The notes under the pieces: generated by a model
Seen by the model: only the letters and a program-made list of their open reading frames with translations
What the model was told of the DNA's origin: nothing
Database searches by the model: none
Position numbers and translations under genes: made by a program
DNA from: Candidatus Parcubacteria bacterium
Lineage (GTDB): Bacteria > Patescibacteriota > Patescibacteriia > JAACEG01
DNA length: 15,034 bases
Reading direction: 5' to 3'
NCBI GenBank assembly: GCA_023135505.1
Contig: JAGLTA010000058.1
Location: forward strand, 1 to 15,034
Shown: in pieces, positions 1 through 7,423 of the stretch
How the letters are laid out: the number at the start of each line of letters is the position of its first letter
Position numbering within the stretch: position 1 is the first letter of the stretch

Positions 1-2
1 CG

Positions 3-500
3 AAAGTTTTGATTGCAAAACAGGAAAAACAGGTTGAAAATCAGAGCAAAGCAATCGTTGATTATGTGATAGACGGCGATACAATTGTTTTAACTTCTGG
101 CGAGAAAGTGCGGTATATCGGCATTGACACGCCTGAACTGGGAAAACCAGGATCGCAAGACGATGAATGCCTGGCATGGGTTGCGAGAATAAGGAATATC
201 CAACTTTTGGAAATAGGTGAATTAAAACTCGTGAAAGATTCAGGAGCGGACAAGGACAGGTACGGGCGGCTGTTAAGATATGTGTATTCAGGAGATATGC
301 TTATAAACGAACGATTAGCGCTTGAGGGATTAGCGGAAACTTTTTTCTGCCAGCAGGGCTGGAAAAATTGCCCCGTTATGGTTGATGAAGCGCGGAAAGA
401 CAGCATACAGTTCGCTTATAATTCAGCGAAACAGAACAGCCGCGGGCTGTTTTCCGTAGTCTGTGATGAAAAAATTGCTGAAAAAATAGTCGAGAAATAA
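3..500 (+). CDS. Thermonuclease-family (SNase-like) nuclease, 5' end cut by window edge
   Basis: This is a staphylococcal-nuclease-fold protein, expected to hydrolyse DNA or RNA phosphodiesters with Ca2+. Counting residues from the TTG at position 9, the family landmarks are visible: VIDGDTIVL (19-27) with metal-binding aspartates 22 and 24, VRYIGIDTPE (34-43) with R35, D40 and E43, and DRYGRLLRYVY (83-93) with R87. The catalytic Arg/Glu/Arg set of the family is therefore complete, so the enzyme is probably active. The frame stays open upstream to the window edge without an ATG, so the TTG is probably not the true start; an N-terminal signal or anchor may lie outside the window. Family members are often secreted or surface-bound and could supply nucleotides, but no signal peptide can be seen here. 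It converges on the leftward gene at 635, with a hairpin between them. Family assignment is confident; the start and location are not. Confidence 0.88.
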   Translation, partial: KVLIAKQEKQVENQSKAIVDYVIDGDTIVLTSGEKVRYIGIDTPELGKPGSQDDECLAWVARIRNIQLLEIGELKLVKDSGADKDRYGRLLRYVYSGDMLINERLALEGLAETFFCQQGWKNCPVMVDEARKDSIQFAYNSAKQNSRGLFSVVCDEKIAEKIVEK

Positions 501-570
501 AATTAAAATAATTTAAAAGCTTAAATAATTCTAAAAATTTTTAAAATTTATAAAACTGACTTTTATAAAA

Positions 571-599
571 AAGGGTAGCAATATTTTATCACTACCCTT
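571..599. terminator. Hairpin between convergent genes, probable bidirectional terminator
   Basis: Positions 571-578 (AAGGGTAG) pair perfectly with 592-599 (CTACCCTT) around a 13-base loop. It lies between the 3' ends of the nuclease gene (500) and the leftward gene (635). On the minus strand the stem is followed by TTTTATAAAA; on the plus strand by AT-rich sequence without a tight T-run, so termination is more convincing for the leftward transcript. Confidence 0.6.
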
Positions 600-634
600 A
601 AATTAATTAAATTTTTGAATTGTTTTTTTTATAA

Positions 635-1549
635 CTATTTAATATTTATTAGAGAGCCAAAAATAAGTTCAAATTCTTTCTTGTCAAGCAAATTTTTGGC
701 TTCATCAATATAATTTTGATAACAGTCATTCCAAATTTCGCCAGCCTCCTCAACCGACATTTCGCCCGCGTTTACCGCTTTGCTTATTGTTCGAGCGCTT
801 AATTCGCGTTCTTTAAATAGCGCTGTAAGACTTTCTATTTTATATATCGGCACATTTTCGTAAACATCATCAACTGTAGTTTTCGGATTTGTAATTTCAA
901 TTTCTGGAACCATACTTATTATTCCGTCAATGACATCATCTGTTTCATTTACTGAAACTTCTAACAACTGCTCATATTCTTCTTCGGACAATATTTCCCG
1001 ATAAGTCGTCTGATGCCATTTGAATAGTTTAGCTAAATTTTCTTGATAGTCCATTTGACCAATGTTTTCGTTTTCAAGGTAATTCAGGTCTAACTGATCT
1101 TTTATAAACAAAGATGTTAAATGATTCTTTCTTATCGTTTCTTTTTTTTCTTCGCTCAATCCGCTTATTTTTGAATTCATTCTTGCTTCCCATTCGGGAA
1201 AAATAGGATTGTACTCAAATTGTTTTTGTCCGTTTATAACATCCTTCGCGTTAAGCGACAATAAATCCATTAATTCTTGCAATGAATTATCACTTTCAAG
1301 GCTATCGTTATTATTATAAGAAACGATATCGTTATCATTTGCAATTACAATTGGCTCAACAACATCTTTTTGAACAAAATCATCCTTAATAACGCTTTTT
1401 TTTGCGTTTGCATCTTTTTTAATTATTTCTTTTGATTCTGTATGATAATCCGAATTGTTATTTAGCAATTTTGAATTAACAAACCAAGCAATACTCAAAG
1501 TCAAAAGCGTAATCGTGATAATAAACAAAAATGATTTTTTATTAAACAT
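635..1549 (-). CDS. Secreted or membrane-anchored helical protein with an internal duplication, function unknown
   Basis: I do not recognise a named family. The 304-residue product begins with Lys residues and a hydrophobic stretch (about 7-24), an uncleaved anchor or signal peptide. Residues 30-90 are polar, Asn/Asp/Lys-rich and probably disordered. The rest is predicted helical and acidic. Two segments resemble each other: about 157-199, ending in LSEEEYEQLLEVS, and about 258-300, ending in LDKKEFELIFGS; each has a 'charged helix, then leucine plus acidic/Lys, then E-(Y/F)-E-L-(L/I)' ending. The ATG at 1547-1549 is supported by AAGGAG at 1557-1562. A strong hairpin with a T-run sits directly in front of that ribosome site, so expression may depend on read-through from the gene at 1625-2086. 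A surface or periplasm-like role is inference only. Confidence 0.75.
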   Translation of the reverse strand: MFNKKSFLFIITITLLTLSIAWFVNSKLLNNNSDYHTESKEIIKKDANAKKSVIKDDFVQKDVVEPIVIANDNDIVSYNNNDSLESDNSLQELMDLLSLNAKDVINGQKQFEYNPIFPEWEARMNSKISGLSEEKKETIRKNHLTSLFIKDQLDLNYLENENIGQMDYQENLAKLFKWHQTTYREILSEEEYEQLLEVSVNETDDVIDGIISMVPEIEITNPKTTVDDVYENVPIYKIESLTALFKERELSARTISKAVNAGEMSVEEAGEIWNDCYQNYIDEAKNLLDKKEFELIFGSLINIK

Positions 1550-1575
1550 AAATTTCTCCTTTTAAAAAAAAAGAT

Positions 1576-1605
1576 TTAGGTCGTGAAAAAAATTTCACGA
1601 CCTAA
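1576..1605 (-). terminator. Strong intrinsic terminator or attenuator, minus strand
   Basis: A perfect 13-bp stem (1576-1588 with 1593-1605, core TTAGGTCGTGAAA) closes a four-base loop. Read on the minus strand it is followed by ATC and then a run of nine or more T. It lies 19 bases after the stop of the seven-cysteine protein gene, and the T-run passes directly into the AAGGAG ribosome site of the next gene, so it can also act as an attenuator for that gene. Confidence 0.85.
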
Positions 1606-1624
1606 GTTTTATCTGTCTGTTTGC

Positions 1625-2086
1625 TTAATAATTGCAAACAAGTTTACAATTTGACCATTTCCAATCAAAAGCGAAATGACCGTAATGTCCAAAGTACAAG
1701 TAAGTAAGCCAATACCCATCTGCTTGGCTTACCTTTTTTCCGCTTGAATAGAGCATTTTGTTTGATTCTTGGTGGCAAGTGCCTTCAATCCCCCAAACTA
1801 CCTTACACTGGGCAGGATGGGTTGCACAGCGTTTTAACTTATAGGCATATCCATAGCCGTAAGTCCCGCTAAGATAATCTCCTAGAGATAATCCTGATCC
1901 GCCATGATAGGCATAGCAACTATTTTGACCGTTATCATTGACACAGGCAAAAGTATGATCTATGTAAAGCCCTTCAATAAAAGCATCCAGATGACGAGCC
2001 CACATAATGTCGCTACCTCCTGCGTGGCAAATATTTGCTATCGCAAACAGAAATAGGCATACGAATAAAGTTATTTTTTTCTTCAT
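1625..2086 (-). CDS. Small secreted seven-cysteine protein with a CHQ motif, possible Cys-His hydrolase
   Basis: The 153-residue product has a clear Sec signal peptide: MKKK, hydrophobic core 5-18, and an AxA-type end (CHA at 20-22) with cleavage likely before GG. The mature part is aromatic and Gly-rich and has seven cysteines (48, 57, 87, 94, 104, 147, 151). Two segments stand out: DHTFACV (43-49) followed by HGG (61-63), and WGIEGTCHQESN (98-109). An odd cysteine count, with C104 in a GTCHQ context and H44 upstream, fits three disulfides plus one free reactive cysteine, as in papain-like or NlpC/P60-like enzymes. That catalytic reading is inference; no accepted signature is complete. The ATG has a very good SD (GGAGGA, 2092-2097). 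A strong terminator follows the gene. It sits between two other envelope-type genes. Confidence 0.8.
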   Translation of the reverse strand: MKKKITLFVCLFLFAIANICHAGGSDIMWARHLDAFIEGLYIDHTFACVNDNGQNSCYAYHGGSGLSLGDYLSGTYGYGYAYKLKRCATHPAQCKVVWGIEGTCHQESNKMLYSSGKKVSQADGYWLTYLYFGHYGHFAFDWKWSNCKLVCNY

Positions 2087-2147
2087 AACTTTCCTCCATA
2101 AATTGTAATGAACGATTTTTATTTTTGATCGCTAACACATTTGTTAA

Positions 2148-2540
2148 TTATTCACCTCCTTTTTTTTGTTTTTTAGCGATATGATTTTCGATTTTTTTGT
2201 TTTTATTTTTGTTATTATATATAATTTTAACTAATACGCCTATAAAAAAATAAGTTATAAAAGCACAAATATGCCATATAATTTTTGCAATGGTTTCATA
2301 TACTCCTTGCGGATCATGAAATAAAATAGGAAACCTATCTCCAAGCGGACCAAATATTATTGTAATTAAAATCAATGTGGGAACATTGAAGATCAATAAT
2401 ATATATTGAATAAACTGGCATTCATCAAAATTAGTAGTATTATTCAAAAATATTGTTAGCCATGATATGAAAGCAGCAATAGCACCAAATATAATCCCCC
2501 ATTTACATAAAGGCTTCCAATCAATTTTATTTTCCATCAT
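2148..2540 (-). CDS. Small three-helix membrane protein, function unknown
   Basis: I do not recognise the family. The 130-residue product has three hydrophobic segments (about 13-32, 44-65 and 85-108) and a Lys/Asn-rich cytoplasmic-type tail (109-130). The second loop (66-84) contains Pro and Gly and could be re-entrant. The start is two adjacent ATG codons (2535-2540) with no convincing SD, unlike the two genes downstream of it. It is the first gene of a leftward block whose other two members carry export signals, so a role at the envelope is likely. Its last codons (Lys-Lys-Gly-Gly-Glu) contain a near-perfect anti-SD complement, which may matter for the gene after it. Confidence 0.7.
   Translation of the reverse strand: MMENKIDWKPLCKWGIIFGAIAAFISWLTIFLNNTTNFDECQFIQYILLIFNVPTLILITIIFGPLGDRFPILFHDPQGVYETIAKIIWHICAFITYFFIGVLVKIIYNNKNKNKKIENHIAKKQKKGGE
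2152..2161 (-). promoter_or_regulatory. Near-perfect SD sequence at the 3' end of the 130-aa gene
   Basis: On the minus strand this reads AAGGAGGTGA, matching the 16S anti-SD region over ten bases. It lies inside the last codons of the membrane protein gene and is too far (over 50 bases) from the next ATG, which has its own SD. The nearest ATG (14 bases after the GGAGG) opens only Met-Cys-stop. It may be a ribosome standby or re-initiation site, or a coincidence of Lys-Gly-Gly-Glu codons. Confidence 0.35.
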
Positions 2541-2570
2541 AATTTATACTTTAAGTTTTTTTATGTCTAT

Positions 2571-2598
2571 ATTTTTACATAAATAAAATATTTGTCAA
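2571..2598 (-). promoter_or_regulatory. Possible promoter for the leftward block
   Basis: On the minus strand a perfect -35 TTGACA (2593-2598) is followed by an AT-rich stretch ending TATGTAAAAAT (2571-2581). A -10 match is poor (TAAAAA with a 15-base spacer). The layout resembles the promoter-like blocks at 10848-10876 and 10247-10275, which raises its plausibility. It lies about 30 bases upstream of the membrane protein start. Confidence 0.4.
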
Positions 2599-2653
2599 TG
2601 TTGCGTATTGAGTTATTATAAAAAATTTATTTGTATATTTTGTCAAGATTTTA

Positions 2654-2681
2654 TTGACACTAATCCGTTATTTGGTATAAT
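2654..2681 (+). promoter_or_regulatory. Consensus sigma70-type promoter for the LigB-fmt-helicase operon
   Basis: A perfect -35 TTGACA (2654-2659) and a perfect -10 TATAAT (2676-2681) are separated by 16 bases. Transcription would begin near 2688, leaving a leader of about 25 bases before the ATG at 2713. The leader has no SD, so initiation on this short leader is probably SD-independent. The only plus-strand genes after it are the three overlapping genes ending at 7201. Confidence 0.85.
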
Positions 2682-2712
2682 TAACGCATAAATAATAAAA
2701 TAACAAAATTTT

Positions 2713-3504
2713 ATGTTAGTATTCGTTGCGATAACGCCTCATCCGCCAATATTGATTCCGAGCATTGGCAAAGATAATATCAATCAGATTACCAAGACAA
2801 AAGAGGCGATGGAGGCTTTAGCAGACGGGCTTTACGCGGCTCAGCCAGAGACAATTATCATTATTTCTCCGCACGGATTAATTAACGCCGATTTTTTTAC
2901 TATACAGGTTAGCGAGAGTTATCACGGAGATTTTAAAAATTTTGGCGATTTAGACGCTAAATTTGAATTTGGCTCAGATCTTAGTTTTATAAATAAAATT
3001 AAAATAAGAGCGGAAACGCCTGAGCCGCCGATTTCTTTAATTAACGATCCGTCCTTAGATCATGGAGTTTTAGTCCCGCTTTATTACTTAACCCAAAATC
3101 TTCCGCAAGCAAGAATTGTTCCGATGGCATGCTCATTTTTAGGGTATCAGGAGCATTTTGAGTTTGGCAAGTATTTAAAGCATGTTATCACAAGAAGCAA
3201 CAAAAGGATTGCCTTGATCGCTTCGGGCGATTTGTCGCATTGTTTAACTAAAGACGCGCCTGCTGAATATTCAGCCAAAGGCGAAGTGTTTGATAAAAAA
3301 TTAATCTCTATTTTTGAAAAAATGGATTGTGAGCAGCTATTAAATTTTGATCAAGAGCTGGCTGGCGAAGCGCAAGAATGCGGCTTGCGATCTTTTATAA
3401 TTTTAGCTGGCGCGTTAAGCGGCATTAATTGCGAGCCGCGAGTTTTATCTTATGAATATCCTTTCGGAGTAGGGTATTTAGCGATGAATTTTAAAATTAT
3501 ATGA
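2713..3504 (+). CDS. LigB/MEMO-fold protein (class III extradiol dioxygenase-like, AmmeMemoRadiSam protein B-like)
   Basis: The 263 residues form one LigB-fold domain. Visible landmarks are TPHPPILIP (8-16, H10), SPHG (52-55, H54), LDHGVLVPLYYL (115-126, H117), ASGDLSH (170-176, H176), GEAQECGLRS (218-227, E219) and YEYPFGVGYLAM (248-259). In true extradiol dioxygenases two His and one Glu bind Fe2+ and a further His acts as base; H10, H54, E219 and H117/H176 fit those positions. Relatives without a known substrate are widespread in anaerobes and occur with AMMECR1 and radical SAM partners (the AmmeMemoRadiSam set), possibly in modification of a biomolecule. Neither partner is in this window. 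The gene overlaps fmt by ATGA (3501-3504), so translation of the two is probably coupled. The fold call is strong; the substrate is unknown. Confidence 0.88.
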   Translation: MLVFVAITPHPPILIPSIGKDNINQITKTKEAMEALADGLYAAQPETIIIISPHGLINADFFTIQVSESYHGDFKNFGDLDAKFEFGSDLSFINKIKIRAETPEPPISLINDPSLDHGVLVPLYYLTQNLPQARIVPMACSFLGYQEHFEFGKYLKHVITRSNKRIALIASGDLSHCLTKDAPAEYSAKGEVFDKKLISIFEKMDCEQLLNFDQELAGEAQECGLRSFIILAGALSGINCEPRVLSYEYPFGVGYLAMNFKII

Positions 3505-4727
3505 CAAACAGATTAAAGGATGCGATTAAAAGCAGAATAATCGCCGAGAGCAAGCAAAAAAAGAAAGATAAGCGCGGTCCGACGACAAAACACCAGCTTT
3601 TAGCGGTTGATATTGCTGAATCATTTGGAAAATTAAAGAGCAGGAGAGACATGGCAATTTTAATGAATTTATGCAAAAAACAGAGCCACGCGCTGATAAT
3701 GAGAATATGGGGCATTGCGAAAGAGAAAGAAATTGGCAATAAAATGGCTTATTTTTTAGCGACATTAAAGAATATAAACAAGGAAGAGCGGATGAAAAAA
3801 GTTAAAAACGCTAAAATTATTTTTATCGGTTCTTCTGAATTTGCCGTTCCGATTTTGCGGGAATTGCTAAATCGTGATTTGAGGATTGAAGCGGTTATTA
3901 CGCAGCCAGACAGACCGGTTGGAAGAAAAAAAATATTAACTGCCACGCCGATTAAAAAACTTGCCCAAGAACGTCGATTAACTGTTTTGCAGCCGCTGAA
4001 AATAGCGCGAATAAAGAATAAGATTAAAAAGTTAAGCCCAGATTTAATAATCACAGCGTCTTACGGGCAGATTATTCCGCAGGAGATTTTGGATATCCCA
4101 AAGCATAAATGCTTGAATGTTCATCCGTCGCTTCTTCCGAAATATCGCGGATCTTCTCCGATTCAAAGCGCTATTTTAAACGGCGATAAACAGACTGGAG
4201 TGTCTATAATGATAATGGACGCAAAAATGGATCATGGCGATATAATCGCGAAAAAAAGATTAAAAATTATTGATCAAAATTATGCGCGGCTGCATGACGA
4301 GCTATTTGAACTCGGAGCGGATCTGTTGGTTAAAATCCTGCCGAACTATTTAGCTGGCAATATAAAGGCAAAACCGCAGAACCATAAGAAGGCGGTTTTT
4401 ACTAAAATTTTGCGGCGCGCCGACGGGCAGATTGACTGGCGCAAAAAAGCGATAGAGATAGAAAGGCAAGTCCGCGCCTTTTATCCTTGGCCGGGCAGCT
4501 GGTCTTTTTTATCCGGCAATAAAAAATTAAAAATTATTCAAGTTTCTTTGTTAAAAACCGCTGGCGCGAATAAAAATGCCGGCGAAATATTCTTAACAGA
4601 AGATAAAAAAATGGGCGTTTTTTGCGGGTATGGAAGTTTGATTTTGGAAAAAGTCCAGTTAGAGGGAAAAAAAGAGATGAACGGCGAGGAATTTATAAGA
4701 GGGAATAAAATTGATAAATTATTATGA
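3501..4727 (+). CDS. fmt: Methionyl-tRNA formyltransferase with an extra N-terminal domain
   Basis: Fmt transfers a formyl group from 10-formyl-tetrahydrofolate to Met-tRNA(fMet) for initiation. The enzyme proper starts near residue 104 (KIIFIGSSEFAVPIL). It shows the usual ITQPDRPVGR loop (133-142), the formyl-transfer motif NVHPSLLPKYRGSSPIQ (206-222; N206, H208), the catalytic aspartate in MDHGD (D244), and the C-terminal tRNA-binding domain (ADGQIDWRKKA, FYPWPGSW, about 307-334). Normal Fmt is about 310 residues; this frame has about 97 more in front, a Lys-rich, helical segment (1-95) ending in a D-x-A-x-L...YFLATLKN pattern like small accessory helical domains. M98 at 3792 has an AAGGAA ribosome site and could start a normal-length enzyme, so the frame may encode a fusion, two proteins, or both. 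Both ends overlap neighbours by ATGA. Confidence 0.93.
   Translation: MTNRLKDAIKSRIIAESKQKKKDKRGPTTKHQLLAVDIAESFGKLKSRRDMAILMNLCKKQSHALIMRIWGIAKEKEIGNKMAYFLATLKNINKEERMKKVKNAKIIFIGSSEFAVPILRELLNRDLRIEAVITQPDRPVGRKKILTATPIKKLAQERRLTVLQPLKIARIKNKIKKLSPDLIITASYGQIIPQEILDIPKHKCLNVHPSLLPKYRGSSPIQSAILNGDKQTGVSIMIMDAKMDHGDIIAKKRLKIIDQNYARLHDELFELGADLLVKILPNYLAGNIKAKPQNHKKAVFTKILRRADGQIDWRKKAIEIERQVRAFYPWPGSWSFLSGNKKLKIIQVSLLKTAGANKNAGEIFLTEDKKMGVFCGYGSLILEKVQLEGKKEMNGEEFIRGNKIDKLL
3780..3794 (+). promoter_or_regulatory. Internal ribosome site and ATG that would give a standard-length Fmt
   Basis: AAGGAA (3780-3785) lies about 7 bases before an in-frame ATG (3792-3794), just ahead of the conserved Fmt beginning. 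The upstream ATG (3501) lacks an SD but overlaps the previous stop. Both starts are credible. Confidence 0.5.
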
Positions 4728-7201
4728 ATTTTAATAAAGAACAGCAGGAGATTATTGATAATATATTCGGCGCTTATTTAGTGTCGGCTCCGGTCGGAAC
4801 GGGAAAAACAACGGTTTTAATAGAAAGAGTTATAAAAGCTTTAGAATCTGGAATTAAACCGGAAGAGATATTATGCCTTACTTTTACGAACCGTTCCTCG
4901 GAAGAGATATCGCAAAGAATAAAAAAAAGGATTAAGAGCAGGGATATAATTAATAATTTAACAATAACCACTTTTCACGGATTTTGCGCATATTTTGTGA
5001 AAGCTGAAGCAAAAAGAATCGGAGTAAATTCAGATTTTGTTATTTTTGACGAAATCGAGCAAATGGAAATAATGAATAATATTCTAGCAGACTATGATTA
5101 TCAGAGTTTTGCGCGCGGAACTCAAAGCGCTCGCTATGAAATTTTAGATTTGATAAAGCAGATCTACGAATATCGGCTTAATAATTTAAGGAAGCGGCTG
5201 GGGCATAAAATTGAGGATATAAAAATCAGCAAAACACTGATTAAGATTAGTGAAAAATATTTTAGCGCTTTAAAAAATCAAAACGCTCTTGATTTCAACG
5301 AGTTGGTAATCCTAACGATTAAAGGGCTGTATTTAGATAAAAAATTAAGAAACAGATGGGCGCGAAGATATAAATTTATCCAGCTTGACGAGTTTCAAGA
5401 TACGCATATTTCGGAATATTTAGTTGTCAAGGAATTAGCGAAAAAGCATAAAAACATATCTTTTATAGGCGACTTAGATCAGACAATCTATGGATGGCGA
5501 GGCTCTGAGCCGCATAAAATCGCTAAAATTTTTAAAGCTCATTTTGCTCCAGTCAAAGAAATGCGCTTAAAAGTAAATTATCGCTTTAATCAAAATACGC
5601 TTGACGCCATTAAGTCTTTTTTAAAAAGTTTTAACAGCGCGCAGACAGAAGAGATGATAAGCGGCGAGCCAAAGGCGGAAAAGAGCGAGCAATGCATTGA
5701 TGTTTTTGGCGGAACTAATTTTAACGAAGAGATAAGCTGGATAATTCATAATATTAAAAAAATACAAGATGATAACTCCAGCGCAAAAATAGCGATTTTA
5801 AGCCGCGCTAATTATTTAATTAGCAATGTCGCGGATATTTTTACGCAAAAAAAAATTGCCCACATTACTGTTGACAAATATAATTTTTTCCGCCGCCAGG
5901 AGATTAAAGATATTTACGCTTATCTAAAAATTATTTTTAATAAATTTGATTTAAGAAGCGCTTATAGGCTGATTTTGCGTCCATCAAGAAATATCGGCTC
6001 GGAAACTATGAAAACCATCATAGAACAAGGAAATAGGGTTGGCTTGAAAGTTTCTGATTTTCTTAATTTTAAAAATTACAATTTTTCCGAGCCGTTTTCT
6101 AATTTAACAGACAGATGGAATAGGGGGCGGATTATTGTTTTAGACACTGAAACAACAGGAATTGATGTTTTAAAAGATGAAATTATCCAAATTTACGCCA
6201 TTGAATTGATTAACGGCAAGCTTTGCAAGGATTTTCATTTTTATCTTAAAAGCAGCCTGCCTGTCGGCAATTCCTATGAAATTCACGGAATTACTGATGA
6301 ATTTTTGCAAAAGAGCGGAAGGGATTCAAAAGAAGTTTTAAAAGAATTGAAAGAATTTATCAATGGAGACATTGTTGTGGGGCATAACATTAATTTTGAT
6401 CTTTCAATGATTTCGGAAAATTCAAAACGGAAAGAGATAAATTTTGAATTTAAAGAATATTACGACACGCTTGACCTTTCAAGGCGCTTGATTATTTCTG
6501 AAAATTATAAGCTCACAACTTTGGCTGAATTATTAAAATTAAGAGAGGCGACCCATGACGCAAAAGACGATGTTCTGGCAACAGCGGAACTTTTAGCCGT
6601 TTTAGTTAAAAAATTAGAAGCGGGGCAAGAGCAGAGAATAGAGCTTTTTAAAAAATTTTCCAAAAAGTTTGTTCAATTAAGCGCTTTAATAAATTCATGG
6701 GAGAAAAAAGCGCGGGAAGAGCGTCCGACAAAGTTTTTAAACCGCGTCTGGGAAGAATCAGGACTGAAAAAATTCTATGAACAAGAAGTTGAAAAAGATA
6801 AAAGAGCAAAGTCAATAGATACGCTTATTAAGGTTTTTAAACAGAAAGATAATACTGATAAGCCGCCAGAGACGGTTTTAAGAGAATTGATAAATTTCGG
6901 ATCATTAAATCGCGACATTGATTTTTTAGGATTAGACAAAGGCAAAATTCCGATTGTGACAGCGCATCAGGTGAAAGGGCTTGAGTTTGATTTTGTTTTT
7001 ATTATCGGCGTGAACGAACATAAGTTTCCGATTTATAAAGCCGATTTAGAAGAGGAAAAACGGCTATTCTATGTAGCGATGACGCGGGCGAAAGAGAAAA
7101 TTTTTCTTTCTTACAGCAATTTTGACAACAGCGGCAAAGCAATAAACAGAAGCTGTTTTATAGATTTTATTGATAGAAAATATTTGAATATTGTAGAATA
7201 A
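4724..7201 (+). CDS. UvrD/Rep/PcrA-type superfamily 1 helicase with an inserted DnaQ-like (DEDDh) 3'-5' exonuclease domain
   Basis: The 825-residue protein contains a full set of SF1A helicase motifs: I at 22-30 (APVGTGKTT, K28), Ia LCLTFTNR (50-57), TTFHGF (82-87), II LDEFQD (221-226), III GDLDQTIYGWRGS (249-261), IV VNYRF (284-288), V VTAHQVKGLEFD (745-756) and VI FYVAMTRAKEK (782-792). Between the 2B-type segment (RPSRNIGSETMKTI, about 419-432) and the C-terminal motifs lies an exonuclease fold at about 468-625, with DTETTG (D474, E476), GHNINFD (D559) and THDAKDD (H611, D616), so all DEDDh metal and base residues are present. The product could unwind DNA 3'-5' and trim 3' ends in one polypeptide, presumably in repair or replication restart. 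It overlaps fmt by ATGA. The call of both domains is strong; the combined role is inference. Confidence 0.93.
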   Translation: MNFNKEQQEIIDNIFGAYLVSAPVGTGKTTVLIERVIKALESGIKPEEILCLTFTNRSSEEISQRIKKRIKSRDIINNLTITTFHGFCAYFVKAEAKRIGVNSDFVIFDEIEQMEIMNNILADYDYQSFARGTQSARYEILDLIKQIYEYRLNNLRKRLGHKIEDIKISKTLIKISEKYFSALKNQNALDFNELVILTIKGLYLDKKLRNRWARRYKFIQLDEFQDTHISEYLVVKELAKKHKNISFIGDLDQTIYGWRGSEPHKIAKIFKAHFAPVKEMRLKVNYRFNQNTLDAIKSFLKSFNSAQTEEMISGEPKAEKSEQCIDVFGGTNFNEEISWIIHNIKKIQDDNSSAKIAILSRANYLISNVADIFTQKKIAHITVDKYNFFRRQEIKDIYAYLKIIFNKFDLRSAYRLILRPSRNIGSETMKTIIEQGNRVGLKVSDFLNFKNYNFSEPFSNLTDRWNRGRIIVLDTETTGIDVLKDEIIQIYAIELINGKLCKDFHFYLKSSLPVGNSYEIHGITDEFLQKSGRDSKEVLKELKEFINGDIVVGHNINFDLSMISENSKRKEINFEFKEYYDTLDLSRRLIISENYKLTTLAELLKLREATHDAKDDVLATAELLAVLVKKLEAGQEQRIELFKKFSKKFVQLSALINSWEKKAREERPTKFLNRVWEESGLKKFYEQEVEKDKRAKSIDTLIKVFKQKDNTDKPPETVLRELINFGSLNRDIDFLGLDKGKIPIVTAHQVKGLEFDFVFIIGVNEHKFPIYKADLEEEKRLFYVAMTRAKEKIFLSYSNFDNSGKAINRSCFIDFIDRKYLNIVE

Positions 7202-7322
7202 GAGTGTTGAGTTTAACGATTATTTCACGGGGTTTTATATTATTTTATTGCATTTATTATTTTTTAAATCTAAATATAGTTAGTTATCTGTATTATCTAA
7301 CAATAATCAACGAGCAAGAAAA

Positions 7323-7358
7323 TAGCCTGCTGAAGAGTTTTACCTCGACAACAGGCTA
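7323..7358 (-). terminator. Stem-loop, weak candidate terminator for the 850-aa gene
   Basis: TAGCCTG (7323-7329) pairs perfectly with CAGGCTA (7352-7358) around 22 bases, inside which GAG (7335-7337) can pair with CTC (7344-7346). On the minus strand it is followed by TTTTCTTG, a modest T-run; on the plus strand by no T-run. It is 175 bases past the leftward gene's stop. Confidence 0.4.
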
Positions 7359-7423
7359 TAAATTAATTTCTGAAATCATTTAAAATCCCTCTATCTATTC
7401 GCATACAGTTTGTGTGGCTTAAT

